64,000 nucleotides of DNA from PNNG01 sp964577055 (GTDB lineage: Bacteria; Bacteroidota; Bacteroidia; UBA7662): the NCBI GenBank assembly GCA_964577055.1, contig CAZNWC010000005.1, forward strand, positions 111,068 through 175,067, in the 5' to 3' direction. A program made the position numbers and the translations under genes. Numbering within the stretch: the stretch's first letter is position 1; each line of letters starts with the position of its first letter. Positions 51,095 through 59,664 of this stretch are shown one piece after another. The notes under the pieces were generated by a model. The model did not search any database and was not told the DNA's origin. It worked only from the letters and a program-made list of their open reading frames with translations.

Positions 51095-51407
51095 AGCCAA
51101 AGGTTTTCCACTAGTTTTTTTTGTCAAGCCTTGGTAATCAGGCCTTTCGATATTAATAAATCTTTATCAAATAGTTAAATAAACAGTAATATATTGATAA
51201 TCAAGCTTTTGTGAAACACAAACAATATGCAAGTCCGAGTGCGAAAAGATTTAAAAAAAAAATAAACAAACAGATTGGGGAAAACTTGGGCATTTCAGTG
51301 TGTTATGAGTGCTTTGGGTTTGCCAAATCTCATTAGGTTTTTTCCACAATTTTTTTTAACGCATATTCGACCTCCCGCAAGGAAAAAATTAAAAGTAAGA
51401 CTGGCCT
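51095..51407. other. AT-rich 313-bp region upstream of dnaA
   Basis: The only gap over 300 nt. It is AT-rich with A and T runs. One DnaA-box match, TTTTCCACA (TTWTNCACA), lies at 51340-51348, and TTTTCCACT near 51104 is a near match. No iterated box cluster, no gene and no clear terminator. It probably holds the dnaA promoter; a role in replication initiation is possible but weakly supported. Confidence 0.5.
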
Positions 51408-52841
51408 ATGACTGAGCACTCTATGGAAACGGTATGGAGTAACTGCCTTTCGATTATCCGTGACAATGTAAATCCGCAAAGCTTTAAAACATGGTTTGAG
51501 CCCATCAAACCTGTGCGCTTGCGCGAGTCGGTTCTCACGATTCAGGTACCCAGCCAATTTTTTTACGAGTGGTTGGAGGAGCATTATGTAAATCTTCTTC
51601 ACAAGACGATAAAAAGGGAATTAGGGACGGATGGCCGCCTTGAATATAGTATTGTCATGGATACCCAAGGCCAAGACAAGACTCCTTACACTATTCATGT
51701 GCCTGGCTCACAAGCAAGGACCAAAAATCCAGACTTGAATGTGCCCGTAAATATTGGCGCAAGCATCAAAAATCCCTTTATCATACCTGGTTTGAAAAAG
51801 ATCAATGTGGATTCACAATTGAATCCTCGGTATACTTTTGATAACTATGTAGAAGGTGATTGTAACCGTTTGGCACGTAGTGCGGGCATGGCAGTTGCTG
51901 CGAAACCAGGTGGTACTTCTTTCAACCCGCTCATGATTTATGGCAATGTGGGTTTGGGTAAGTCTCACTTAGTACAAGCGGTTGGTAACCAAATCAAAAC
52001 CAATTTCCCGAATAAAACGGTATTATACGTTACTGCTGAAAAGTTTACGCAGCAGTTCATTGATGCGCTGAAGAACAATTCGGCGAACGATTTTGTGAAT
52101 TTTTACCAATTGATGGACGTCCTGATCCTTGACGACGTTCATAATTTTGCCAACAAGGAGAAAACGCAAGATGTATTCTTCCACATCTTCAATCATTTAC
52201 ATCAAACAGGTAAGCAGCTCATTTTGACTAGTGACCGAGCGCCTAAAGATTTAAAAGGAATGGAAGAGCGACTGTTGTCGCGTTTCAAGTGGGGCTTAAG
52301 CACCGATTTGCAATTGCCCGACTTTGAAACCCGCGTCGCTATCCTGGAAATGAAGATGTATGCCGACGGTATTGAGTTACCAAAAGAGGTTATTGAATTT
52401 ATCGCGCACAATATCAACAGCAATATCCGCGAATTAGAAGGCGCTCTTACGTCCTTGCTTGCTTATACAACTTTGAGCAAAAAGCAGCCTGATTTAGAAT
52501 TGGCCAAGTTGGTAATGCGGAACTTTGTAAAGAATGTCAGTCTCGAGATTTCGATTGAATCTATACAGTCTTTGGTTTGCGAGTATTTCGATCTTAACGT
52601 TGATTTGCTGAAGGCAAAAACCCGCAAGCGTGAAGTAGTTCAGGCCCGTCAGATTTCAATGTATTTTGCCAAAAAGCTCACCAAGAACAGCTTGAAGACT
52701 ATTGGGGAGTATTTTGGTGGACGAGATCATTCGACTGTGATCCACAGTTGCCAAACGGTTGAAGATCTAATGGAAACGGATCGACGCTTTAAAGGCTATG
52801 TGGAAGAAATCCAAAAGAAAATTAAGATCAGTACCGTGTAA
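51408..52841 (+). CDS. dnaA: chromosomal replication initiator DnaA
   Basis: Replication initiator of 477 aa. Domain I (about 1-85) is followed by a short linker and the AAA+ domain III with the Walker A GNVGLGKSHLVQAVG, Walker B VLILDDVHNF and sensor regions LTSDRAPKDLKG and ERLLSRFKWGL. Domain IV has the DNA-binding helix-turn-helix signature GGRDHSTVIHSC. Two adjacent ATGs (51408, 51423) are possible starts. It precedes hisS by 23 nt. Confidence 0.98.
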   Translation: MTEHSMETVWSNCLSIIRDNVNPQSFKTWFEPIKPVRLRESVLTIQVPSQFFYEWLEEHYVNLLHKTIKRELGTDGRLEYSIVMDTQGQDKTPYTIHVPGSQARTKNPDLNVPVNIGASIKNPFIIPGLKKINVDSQLNPRYTFDNYVEGDCNRLARSAGMAVAAKPGGTSFNPLMIYGNVGLGKSHLVQAVGNQIKTNFPNKTVLYVTAEKFTQQFIDALKNNSANDFVNFYQLMDVLILDDVHNFANKEKTQDVFFHIFNHLHQTGKQLILTSDRAPKDLKGMEERLLSRFKWGLSTDLQLPDFETRVAILEMKMYADGIELPKEVIEFIAHNINSNIRELEGALTSLLAYTTLSKKQPDLELAKLVMRNFVKNVSLEISIESIQSLVCEYFDLNVDLLKAKTRKREVVQARQISMYFAKKLTKNSLKTIGEYFGGRDHSTVIHSCQTVEDLMETDRRFKGYVEEIQKKIKISTV

Positions 52842-52846
52842 CTTTG
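52839..52846 (+). promoter_or_regulatory. possible -7 box of hisS, overlapping the dnaA stop
   Basis: TAACTTTG matches TAnnTTTG, includes the dnaA stop codon, and ends 18 nt before the hisS ATG. A small CTTTCAA/TTGAAAG repeat lies between it and the start. Confidence 0.4.
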
Positions 52847-52864
52847 CCCTTTCAATTTTGAAAG

Positions 52865-54244
52865 ATGGCTGTGGTTAAACCAACATTGGCAAGAGGAACC
52901 CGAGACTTTGGTCCGGGGCTTATGGCCAAGCGAAAGTATATTTTTGGCATTCTTGAATCGGCTTTTCGCAAATATGGCTTTATGCCCTTAGAAACGCCGG
53001 CCATGGAAAATTTGTCGACATTAACTGGCAAATATGGAGAAGAAGGTGACCGGCTTATTTTTAAGTTGCTCAATTCGGGGGATTATTTGAGTGAAATCAC
53101 CGATGAACAATTCAATCTCGCCAAAAGCCAGGGTTCAAGATCATTTACCTCATTGATATCTGAAAAGGCATTGCGCTACGATTTAACGGTGCCATTTGCG
53201 CGATTTGTGGCCATGAACCGCGGAAGTTTGCATTTCCCATTCAAACGTTATCAGATGCAGCCCGTTTGGCGGGCCGATCGACCCCAAAAAGGTCGATACC
53301 GTGAATTTTACCAATGCGATGCCGATGTGATTGGCAGCACGTCATTGCAACATGAGGCAGAATTAATTGCCTTATACGTGGAGTCTTTCAAACGATTGGG
53401 TTTACGCGATTTTACGGTCCGCATCAATAACCGAAAGTTTTTTGCGCCTATTGCCGAAAAATTGGGCTTGGGCGGAGGAGAACAAGCTTTGGCGATTCCT
53501 TTAGATAAGCTCGACAAAGTTGGACCAGCGCAAGTGAAAGAGGAGTACATCGCTGCTGGCGCAAATGCTCAAGTGATCGATGCTTTTTTCGATTTGTTGG
53601 GTCAATCTGCCTCGCCACAAGCACTTGATATGTTATGCGCTTGGTTGGGTGAGGAAAAGTCGGAGGTGGCCAATACGGAAATGCGCATGGTCATGCACAC
53701 TTTGACAGCGCTGCAGGTTGATTTGACCAAAGTTCGTTTTGATATGACTCTTGCAAGAGGCTTGGATTATTATACAGGAACTATCGTGGAAGTAGTGACA
53801 AACGAAGTGGCCATAGGAAGCATCGGTGGGGGTGGACGGTACGATAATTTAACAGGGATTTTTGGCGTAGATGGACTTTCGGGTGTAGGCGTTTCTTTTG
53901 GTGTTGAACGCATCATGGATGTGATGGAGCAATTGCAGCTATTTCCTGAACACATCTATCACGCCTGTCCATTGCTTGTGTTCCACTTTTCTGATGCTGA
54001 AATGCCTTATGCTGCAGCCTTGGTTGCGCAGTTGCGTGCAGCCGGCATAGGCGTTGAATGGTACAGTGAAGGCAACAAATTAAAGAAGGCCTTTGGTTAT
54101 GCTGAAGCCAAGAAGATCCCATATTTGGCCATCATAGGAGAGGAAGAAGCCAAATCAGGAGCTGTGGCTTTAAAGAATCTGGTTGAAGGAGGGCAAGAAA
54201 CAATGACGGTCAATCAGCTTATCGATAAATTCATTTCAGCATGA
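52865..54244 (+). CDS. hisS: histidyl-tRNA synthetase
   Basis: Charges tRNA-His. The 459 aa have the class II core (ARGTRDFGPGLMAKRKYIFGIL at the N terminus; FKRYQMQPVWRADRPQKGRYREFYQCDAD as motif 2), the histidine-specific LDYYTGTIVE and motif 3 near GVSFGVERIMDVM, then an anticodon-binding C-terminal domain (about 365-459). Its stop overlaps the hutH start (ATGA), so histidine charging and histidine breakdown genes are translationally coupled. Confidence 0.97.
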   Translation: MAVVKPTLARGTRDFGPGLMAKRKYIFGILESAFRKYGFMPLETPAMENLSTLTGKYGEEGDRLIFKLLNSGDYLSEITDEQFNLAKSQGSRSFTSLISEKALRYDLTVPFARFVAMNRGSLHFPFKRYQMQPVWRADRPQKGRYREFYQCDADVIGSTSLQHEAELIALYVESFKRLGLRDFTVRINNRKFFAPIAEKLGLGGGEQALAIPLDKLDKVGPAQVKEEYIAAGANAQVIDAFFDLLGQSASPQALDMLCAWLGEEKSEVANTEMRMVMHTLTALQVDLTKVRFDMTLARGLDYYTGTIVEVVTNEVAIGSIGGGGRYDNLTGIFGVDGLSGVGVSFGVERIMDVMEQLQLFPEHIYHACPLLVFHFSDAEMPYAAALVAQLRAAGIGVEWYSEGNKLKKAFGYAEAKKIPYLAIIGEEEAKSGAVALKNLVEGGQETMTVNQLIDKFISA

Positions 54245-55722
54245 TACAGCTTCAACTGGGTGGCAATCTGACTTTTGCCGATTTAAAGGATGTGGTAGAC
54301 AATAAAGTTCAAATCAGCCTTTCGGACATGGCCATTTCCCGCATCCAAAAGGGTAAAAAGTACCTCGACGGTAAACTTACAGGCAACCGAGAGCTTTTTT
54401 ATGGCATCAACACCGGATTTGGGGCGTTGTGCAACGTGGTCATTTCGTCCGATGCATTGGGTGATTTGCAGCATAATTTGATTCGGTCGCACGCATGTGG
54501 GATGGGGGATGTGGTGCCGATTCCGATTGTGAGGCTCATGCTGGTGCTCAAGATTCAATCGCTATCCTATGGTCATTCTGGCGTTGATTTGGAAACAGTA
54601 AATAGATTGATTCGATTTTACAATGCAGATGTATTGCCTGTGGTATATCAGCAAGGATCCCTGGGCGCATCGGGAGATTTGGCCCCTTTGGCCCATTTGT
54701 GCCTCCCGCTCATTGGTGAAGGTGAAGTTTATTTAAATGGTAATCGGGTGGAAGCTGCGATGGCGCTTCAGCAATTAGGCATGGCCCCTTTACAATTACA
54801 AGCCAAAGAAGGATTGGCGTTGCTCAATGGTACCCAGTTTATGTCGGCTTACGGCGTGTTTGCTATTTTGAACACAGAGGACATATTGACCAAGGCCGAT
54901 ATGGTAGCTGCAGCGTCACTTGACGCATTTGGAGGACGGCTGGAGCCCTTTCATCCTGCCATTCATCAGGTGAGGCCACACCCTGGTCAAGCGCTAGTTG
55001 CCGCACATATTTTGGCTTTATTGGCGGGCAGTGAATTGCAAAAACAAGAACGAAAAGCTGTACAAGACCCATATAGCTTCAGGTGCATACCTCAAGTGCA
55101 TGGTGCTTCTCGCGATGTGCTAGCTCATGTAAAGGAGGTCTTTGGAAGAGAAATCAATGCTGTAAGCGATAATCCCAATATTTTCCCCGATGATGATTTG
55201 ATCATAAGTGGGGGCAATTTTCATGGCCAGCCATTGGCCATGGCACTTGATTATTTGGCCATGGCAGTTTCAGAGATTGGTTCCATTAGCGAACGCCGAA
55301 CATACCAACTCATTTCTGGTACCAGGGGATTACCTCCGTTCCTGGCCGTAAATTCTGGTTTGAATTCGGGATTGATGATTCCCCAATATACGGCGGCTTC
55401 CATTGCATCACAGAACAAACAACTGACGGTTCCTGCCAGTACCGATAGCATCGTTTCTTCGAATGGGCAAGAAGACCACGTGAGTATGGGTGCGAATGCA
55501 GCTACAAAATTGGCAAGGGTAGTCGATAATGCTTATCGGCTTTTGGCAATTGAGTGGCTAACCGCTTGCCAGGCCTTGGATTTTAGGGATGCAAAGACTT
55601 CCGAAATCATCGAGACGTACAAAGCCAATTTCCGACGCGATGTAAGCTTTATGGCATCAGATAGATTTCTGCATGCCGATATGATAGCATCAGAGGCTTA
55701 CTTACAAGCGCTTGAAATTTGA
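54241..55722 (+). CDS. hutH: histidine ammonia-lyase
   Basis: Converts L-histidine to urocanate and ammonia. The 493 aa carry the self-processing MIO tripeptide Ala143-Ser144-Gly145 in QGSLGASGDLAPLAH. Ser83-His84 in NLIRSHACG is the selectivity pair of histidine lyases, unlike the HL/FL of tyrosine/phenylalanine lyases. YGINTGFG is also intact. It is coupled to hisS by a 4-nt overlap; hutU and hutI are not in the window. It overlaps the convergent lgt by 21 nt. Confidence 0.95.
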   Translation: MIQLQLGGNLTFADLKDVVDNKVQISLSDMAISRIQKGKKYLDGKLTGNRELFYGINTGFGALCNVVISSDALGDLQHNLIRSHACGMGDVVPIPIVRLMLVLKIQSLSYGHSGVDLETVNRLIRFYNADVLPVVYQQGSLGASGDLAPLAHLCLPLIGEGEVYLNGNRVEAAMALQQLGMAPLQLQAKEGLALLNGTQFMSAYGVFAILNTEDILTKADMVAAASLDAFGGRLEPFHPAIHQVRPHPGQALVAAHILALLAGSELQKQERKAVQDPYSFRCIPQVHGASRDVLAHVKEVFGREINAVSDNPNIFPDDDLIISGGNFHGQPLAMALDYLAMAVSEIGSISERRTYQLISGTRGLPPFLAVNSGLNSGLMIPQYTAASIASQNKQLTVPASTDSIVSSNGQEDHVSMGANAATKLARVVDNAYRLLAIEWLTACQALDFRDAKTSEIIETYKANFRRDVSFMASDRFLHADMIASEAYLQALEI

Positions 55723-56496
55723 TGGACGGCTTCTAAACAACAGCCAAATACCCAGCAACAACAAGGGCAAGCTGAGCCATTGGCCCATGTTCAGCGCCAT
55801 GCCTTTTTCGAAGTCGACCTGTACATCTTTGATAAATTCAATAATAAAGCGAAAGCCGAAAATGAGCATCAAGAACATGCCAAACATGCGGCCTTCAAAC
55901 TTGCCATATTGAAGTTTCCAGTAAGAACGGTAAAGTATACCGAAGGAAATCAGGTAAAAAAGCGCTTCATACAGCTGGCTAGGGTGTCGCGGAATGCCAT
56001 CGCCCAAGCGTTCAAATTCAAATCCCCAAGGCAAATCGGTTGGTGCACCTACAATTTCAGAGTTCATGAGATTGCCTATCCGAATCAGTGTGGCGGCAAG
56101 GGCAACAACCATGACCAGGCGGTCGGTCACCCATAAAAAGCCCGTTCCTGCATGTCTCTTGCTAAAAAGATAAAGCGACAAAAGTATGCCAATTACGGCA
56201 CCGTGGGAGGCCAAGCCACCTTCCCAAATTTTGAGCATTTCGATAGGATTCGACAGATAATAAGCCGGTTCATAAAACAGGCAATGTCCCAGACGAGCGC
56301 CGGCAATTGTGCCTATGCCAACGTACATCGACAAGCTGTCGAGAAGTGTGACGTTTTTGCCTTCATGCCGAAATACTTTTTCAAGCAAATAATACCCGAA
56401 TACAAAGCCCGACATAAACAACAAGCCATACCACCGAATGGGTAGCACGTCTGGTAATATTTCCGGATGAACGTTCCAATGGATTACAGCGAACAT
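55702..56496 (-). CDS. lgt: prolipoprotein diacylglyceryl transferase
   Basis: Inner-membrane enzyme that adds diacylglycerol to the lipobox cysteine of prolipoproteins, such as several in this window. The 264 aa have seven hydrophobic segments, GARLGHCLFYEP, the GGLASHGAVIG loop, GNLMNSEIVGAPTDLPWG and RHPSQLYEA, the family's lipid-contacting motifs. It overlaps hutH at its 3' end. Confidence 0.96.
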   Translation of the reverse strand: MFAVIHWNVHPEILPDVLPIRWYGLLFMSGFVFGYYLLEKVFRHEGKNVTLLDSLSMYVGIGTIAGARLGHCLFYEPAYYLSNPIEMLKIWEGGLASHGAVIGILLSLYLFSKRHAGTGFLWVTDRLVMVVALAATLIRIGNLMNSEIVGAPTDLPWGFEFERLGDGIPRHPSQLYEALFYLISFGILYRSYWKLQYGKFEGRMFGMFLMLIFGFRFIIEFIKDVQVDFEKGMALNMGQWLSLPLLLLGIWLLFRSRPSNFKRL

Positions 56497-56567
56497 GCGA
56501 TATTTTTGAAGCGAAGGTAAAGATTTGTGCGCAGTTCAGCATCGTGCTGTCAACAGGTTCCTAATTG

Positions 56568-56596
56568 TTGAGCATACCATGAAGGCGGTATTTTTA
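56568..56596 (+). promoter_or_regulatory. possible promoter of the repeat-containing secreted gene
   Basis: TTG (56568-56570), an 18-nt spacer and TATTTTTA (56589-56596) match the Bacteroidota promoter with one mismatch in the -7 box. Confidence 0.35.
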
Positions 56597-56656
56597 GTAA
56601 TTAAAGCATTTAGAAATGGATGAATGGTTAATATTATAGTTCAATTCCAAAAAACC

Positions 56657-58165
56657 ATGAAAACAATCACCCTACTTTTAACGGCTTTGCTTTTTTCGGC
56701 AAGCTCTTATGCTTTGGCGAAGTGGCCTGAACAACCTAAGGTACATCATCCAAGCATTCAACAATTTTCGAGTTTGTTGAAGCATGTGGGACAAGCCCAT
56801 GCGCGTGCACTTCAGATGGGCTTTCCCGATTCTGCCGTGATATCCTCTTGGGACAATGGGTCATGGACGGTTGATGGCAATGTTGGAATTCGATACCAAA
56901 ACAATAAAATATCTCGATTGCTTTTTTACGTTGGACCGATTCCTGTTTTTCAATACGTTTTTAATTACGATGCAGCAGGCAGGGGTAGGCTTATTGAAAC
57001 ACAAATGACATTGCCGGGCCAACCCGTACAGGTAACAGCACGTTTTATCATGAACTACGATGCCAATGGCAATCAAACCTCTATGTGGATGTATGAAGAG
57101 GACAATGGCTCATTGGTCCTCGCAAATGGCGACTCACTTCAATTTACCTACAGTGGAAACGTAGTAACTGAGGCCATTCAACTCCAATATGATAATATGG
57201 TTGCGGTTCCAGCTTGGCGGAATGCCCAAAAGTTTACGAATCTAACCTTTGGTACCAATGGCCATTTAACAGGAATTGTCTCTACCCCTTGGGATCCAAA
57301 TACCAATACCTGGCTTACTGCAGAGGATACCCGTTATTCCAATATCGAGTGGAAGCTGGGTTATCCAGGTCTTTCAAGTTTGCTGGGTGGCTTAATGGAT
57401 GTAAGCCGATTTTTGTTCACAGAGCTGCCGTTTTCTGAGAACGAATACTATCTGTCGCCAACCGATTACATTGAAGAATTGAAAGTGGGAGGAGTGTTTG
57501 TAAACGAATATAAAGTAACGTCAACAGTTGCCAATGGCCTTGTTACACAGGCCTTGGAGCAAGAATGGTCTAATTCAGCCTGGGTTGACAATTACCGTGT
57601 TGTTTTTAGCTACAACGGTAGCAATATGACACAGGCATTGAATGAGTCTTATGCTGCAGGCAATTGGGTGCCCGATTACAGAGAAAGTTGGACATTTGAT
57701 GCCTCTTCAAATCTTACTGAAGAGAAGCAGGAATCTTACGTGAGCGGTTCATGGGTAACCAATTATGGCAGAAAGAACCTTTTGGATTATACTTCTGATA
57801 ACAGGGTATATCGTTGGGTAACCCAGGACTGGGATCCTATGGCCATGCAGTATGTGAACTATGAAAAGAGAGAATACTATTTCGGCAATTTTGCTTTGCG
57901 TACCGCAGAAATGGCAACTGCGGAGATGAAAATGTATCCTAATCCAGCACAAACAGAATTTTGGTTAGAGATGCACGCATCAGAACAGGGAGCATTGTTG
58001 CAAGTTTATCAAATGAATGGTCAACTGGCTTTGCAGCAGTCTCTGACGGCTGAGAAAACAAACCACCCAATTCGTGTGGATGTAGGTAATTTGACGAATG
58101 GAATTTACCGCGTGGTAGTTAGTTCACCAGCAGGCAAATTCAGCAAGTCGCTCTTGAAAATGTAG
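56657..58165 (+). CDS. secreted repeat protein with type IX sorting domain
   Basis: Protein of 502 aa. ATG 56657 gives MKTITLLLTALLFSASSYALA, a good signal peptide; a longer frame adds a charged extension. The middle contains tandem units of about 29 residues with the pattern ExxxxxWVxNYRxxxxY, clearest at about residues 300-400 (SNSAWVDNYRVVFSY, AAGNWVPDYRESWTF, VSGSWVTNYGRKNLL). The last about 70 residues (MYPNPAQTEFWLEM ... QVYQMNGQL ... NGIYRVVVSS ... KSLLKM) are a type A sorting domain for type IX secretion. Function of the repeats is unknown. Ends at a strong terminator. Confidence 0.75.
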   Translation: MKTITLLLTALLFSASSYALAKWPEQPKVHHPSIQQFSSLLKHVGQAHARALQMGFPDSAVISSWDNGSWTVDGNVGIRYQNNKISRLLFYVGPIPVFQYVFNYDAAGRGRLIETQMTLPGQPVQVTARFIMNYDANGNQTSMWMYEEDNGSLVLANGDSLQFTYSGNVVTEAIQLQYDNMVAVPAWRNAQKFTNLTFGTNGHLTGIVSTPWDPNTNTWLTAEDTRYSNIEWKLGYPGLSSLLGGLMDVSRFLFTELPFSENEYYLSPTDYIEELKVGGVFVNEYKVTSTVANGLVTQALEQEWSNSAWVDNYRVVFSYNGSNMTQALNESYAAGNWVPDYRESWTFDASSNLTEEKQESYVSGSWVTNYGRKNLLDYTSDNRVYRWVTQDWDPMAMQYVNYEKREYYFGNFALRTAEMATAEMKMYPNPAQTEFWLEMHASEQGALLQVYQMNGQLALQQSLTAEKTNHPIRVDVGNLTNGIYRVVVSSPAGKFSKSLLKM

Positions 58166-58180
58166 GAGAAAGATGAACAC

Positions 58181-58215
58181 AAAAAAGCCTGTGCATTTGG
58201 TGCACAGGCTTTTTT
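58181..58215. terminator. bidirectional terminator, 15-bp perfect stem
   Basis: AAAAAAGCCTGTGCA pairs fully with TGCACAGGCTTTTTT around a 5-nt loop. It terminates the secreted-protein gene (+) and the MFS gene (-). Confidence 0.95.
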
Positions 58216-58228
58216 TGTGATTTTATTT

Positions 58229-59527
58229 TTACTTCACTACCCATTTGGCACCGATGGCTGCAATCCCCATCGAGAGTCCTGCAATGCCCAGCATTCCAGC
58301 GGCATTTCCATCTAACATGCCCAACAATACACCTCCCAATAACCCTGCTGCAATTTGGGGGATGGTAATGGTTGCATTGAACAAGCCCATGTACACCCCT
58401 GTTTGACGCGCGGGAAGATGGCTTGATAACAAAGAATAAGGAAGTGCTAATATGGCAGCCCATCCGATGCCCACACCTACCATTGATCCGAATAGCATAT
58501 ACTTATCTGTTACAAACATCATCGAAGCTAAACCAATACCACCTGCCAAAAGTGATAGCGCATAGATGTTTTTACGCCCGTATTTTTCGGCCAATGGCGT
58601 GATTGCCAGGGAGAAAAGCGCAGCAAATACGCTGTAAACTGCAAAAATAATCCCCGTCCAATTCCCTGCTTCATTGAATGCGAGCGACTGTGAGTCGGTT
58701 GTTCCCCAAACGTTGGCTGCAATACCATTCGTGGTGTATACCCACATCAGAAATAGCGAAAACCATGAAAAGAACTGTGTAAAGGCCAATTCATACATGG
58801 CGCGAGGTGCTTGTTTGATTAAGGCAATCAAACCGGGACTTGCGGGCTTTTCGCCTTCCATGTTGTTGTACTTGGCATATTCATCGGGTGGGTATTCTCG
58901 TGTGCGGTAAGCTGTCCACAGCACTGCCAACAATAGGGTAGCCCCTCCAATGTAAAAGGCCCAAATGACGGTTGGCGCAACTTTTTGGCCTTCAACTGGC
59001 TCATTCGACATGCCGTAATACGTCAGCAAAAAGGGCAATACAGAGCCCAATACAGCGCCTACATTGATTAAAAAGCTTTGTACAGAGTATCCCAGATTGC
59101 GTTGACTTTCAGGGACCATATCACTCACCAATGCTCTAAAGGGCTGCATGGTAACGTTAAACGAAGTATCCATGAGCAATAACATGGTTGCGCCAAAAAA
59201 CAGAGGAGGGAGGAGATATGCGAAAAATTCTGAGTTAGGCATAAAAAACATTGCTAAGGCCGAGACAAATGCGCCTGCCACGATGAAGGGAATCCGCCTG
59301 CCAAGTCGGGTCCATGTATTGTCGCTGCTCAATCCAACAATCGGCTGAACAATCAATCCGGCAATGGGTGCAGCAAGCCAAAACAAGCTGAGGTGATGCG
59401 GATCTGCTCCAATGGCTGATAAAATGCGGCTCGTATTGGCATTTTGAAGGGAATAGCCAATTTGAACGCCCAAAAAGCCGAAGCTGATGTTCCAGATTTG
59501 CCAAAAACTGAGTTTAGGTTTTTCCAT
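58229..59527 (-). CDS. MFS sugar transporter (SLC45/maltose-type)
   Basis: Inner-membrane transporter of 432 aa with 12 hydrophobic segments. The N-terminal half has FLGVQIGYSLQNANTSRIL and the IVGLSSDNTWTRLGRRIPFI loop, a GPH/SLC45-like feature (DxxxxRxGRR). Such proteins in Bacteroidota move maltose or other glucosides. The nearby GH31 alpha-glucosidase supports a role with alpha-glucosides. The intervening S9 peptidase is on the opposite strand. Confidence 0.82.
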   Translation of the reverse strand: MEKPKLSFWQIWNISFGFLGVQIGYSLQNANTSRILSAIGADPHHLSLFWLAAPIAGLIVQPIVGLSSDNTWTRLGRRIPFIVAGAFVSALAMFFMPNSEFFAYLLPPLFFGATMLLLMDTSFNVTMQPFRALVSDMVPESQRNLGYSVQSFLINVGAVLGSVLPFLLTYYGMSNEPVEGQKVAPTVIWAFYIGGATLLLAVLWTAYRTREYPPDEYAKYNNMEGEKPASPGLIALIKQAPRAMYELAFTQFFSWFSLFLMWVYTTNGIAANVWGTTDSQSLAFNEAGNWTGIIFAVYSVFAALFSLAITPLAEKYGRKNIYALSLLAGGIGLASMMFVTDKYMLFGSMVGVGIGWAAILALPYSLLSSHLPARQTGVYMGLFNATITIPQIAAGLLGGVLLGMLDGNAAGMLGIAGLSMGIAAIGAKWVVK

Positions 59528-59664
59528 GAGGTTTTAGGTGATTTTTCGTTGGGCAATATGCACAAAAGACGTTTAAATCCAAAAATTGAATTTGTCCTTT
59601 TTTAGAGAGTTTTAGCATTTTTTGGGTGGTTGTTGTCATCCAAATACACGTATTTTGAATCCTT

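Noticed and set aside
51305..51415. Short open frame (36 aa) running into the dnaA start
   Set aside because: Arises in AT-rich sequence, has no ribosome site, and its product has no features; leader-peptide role not supported.
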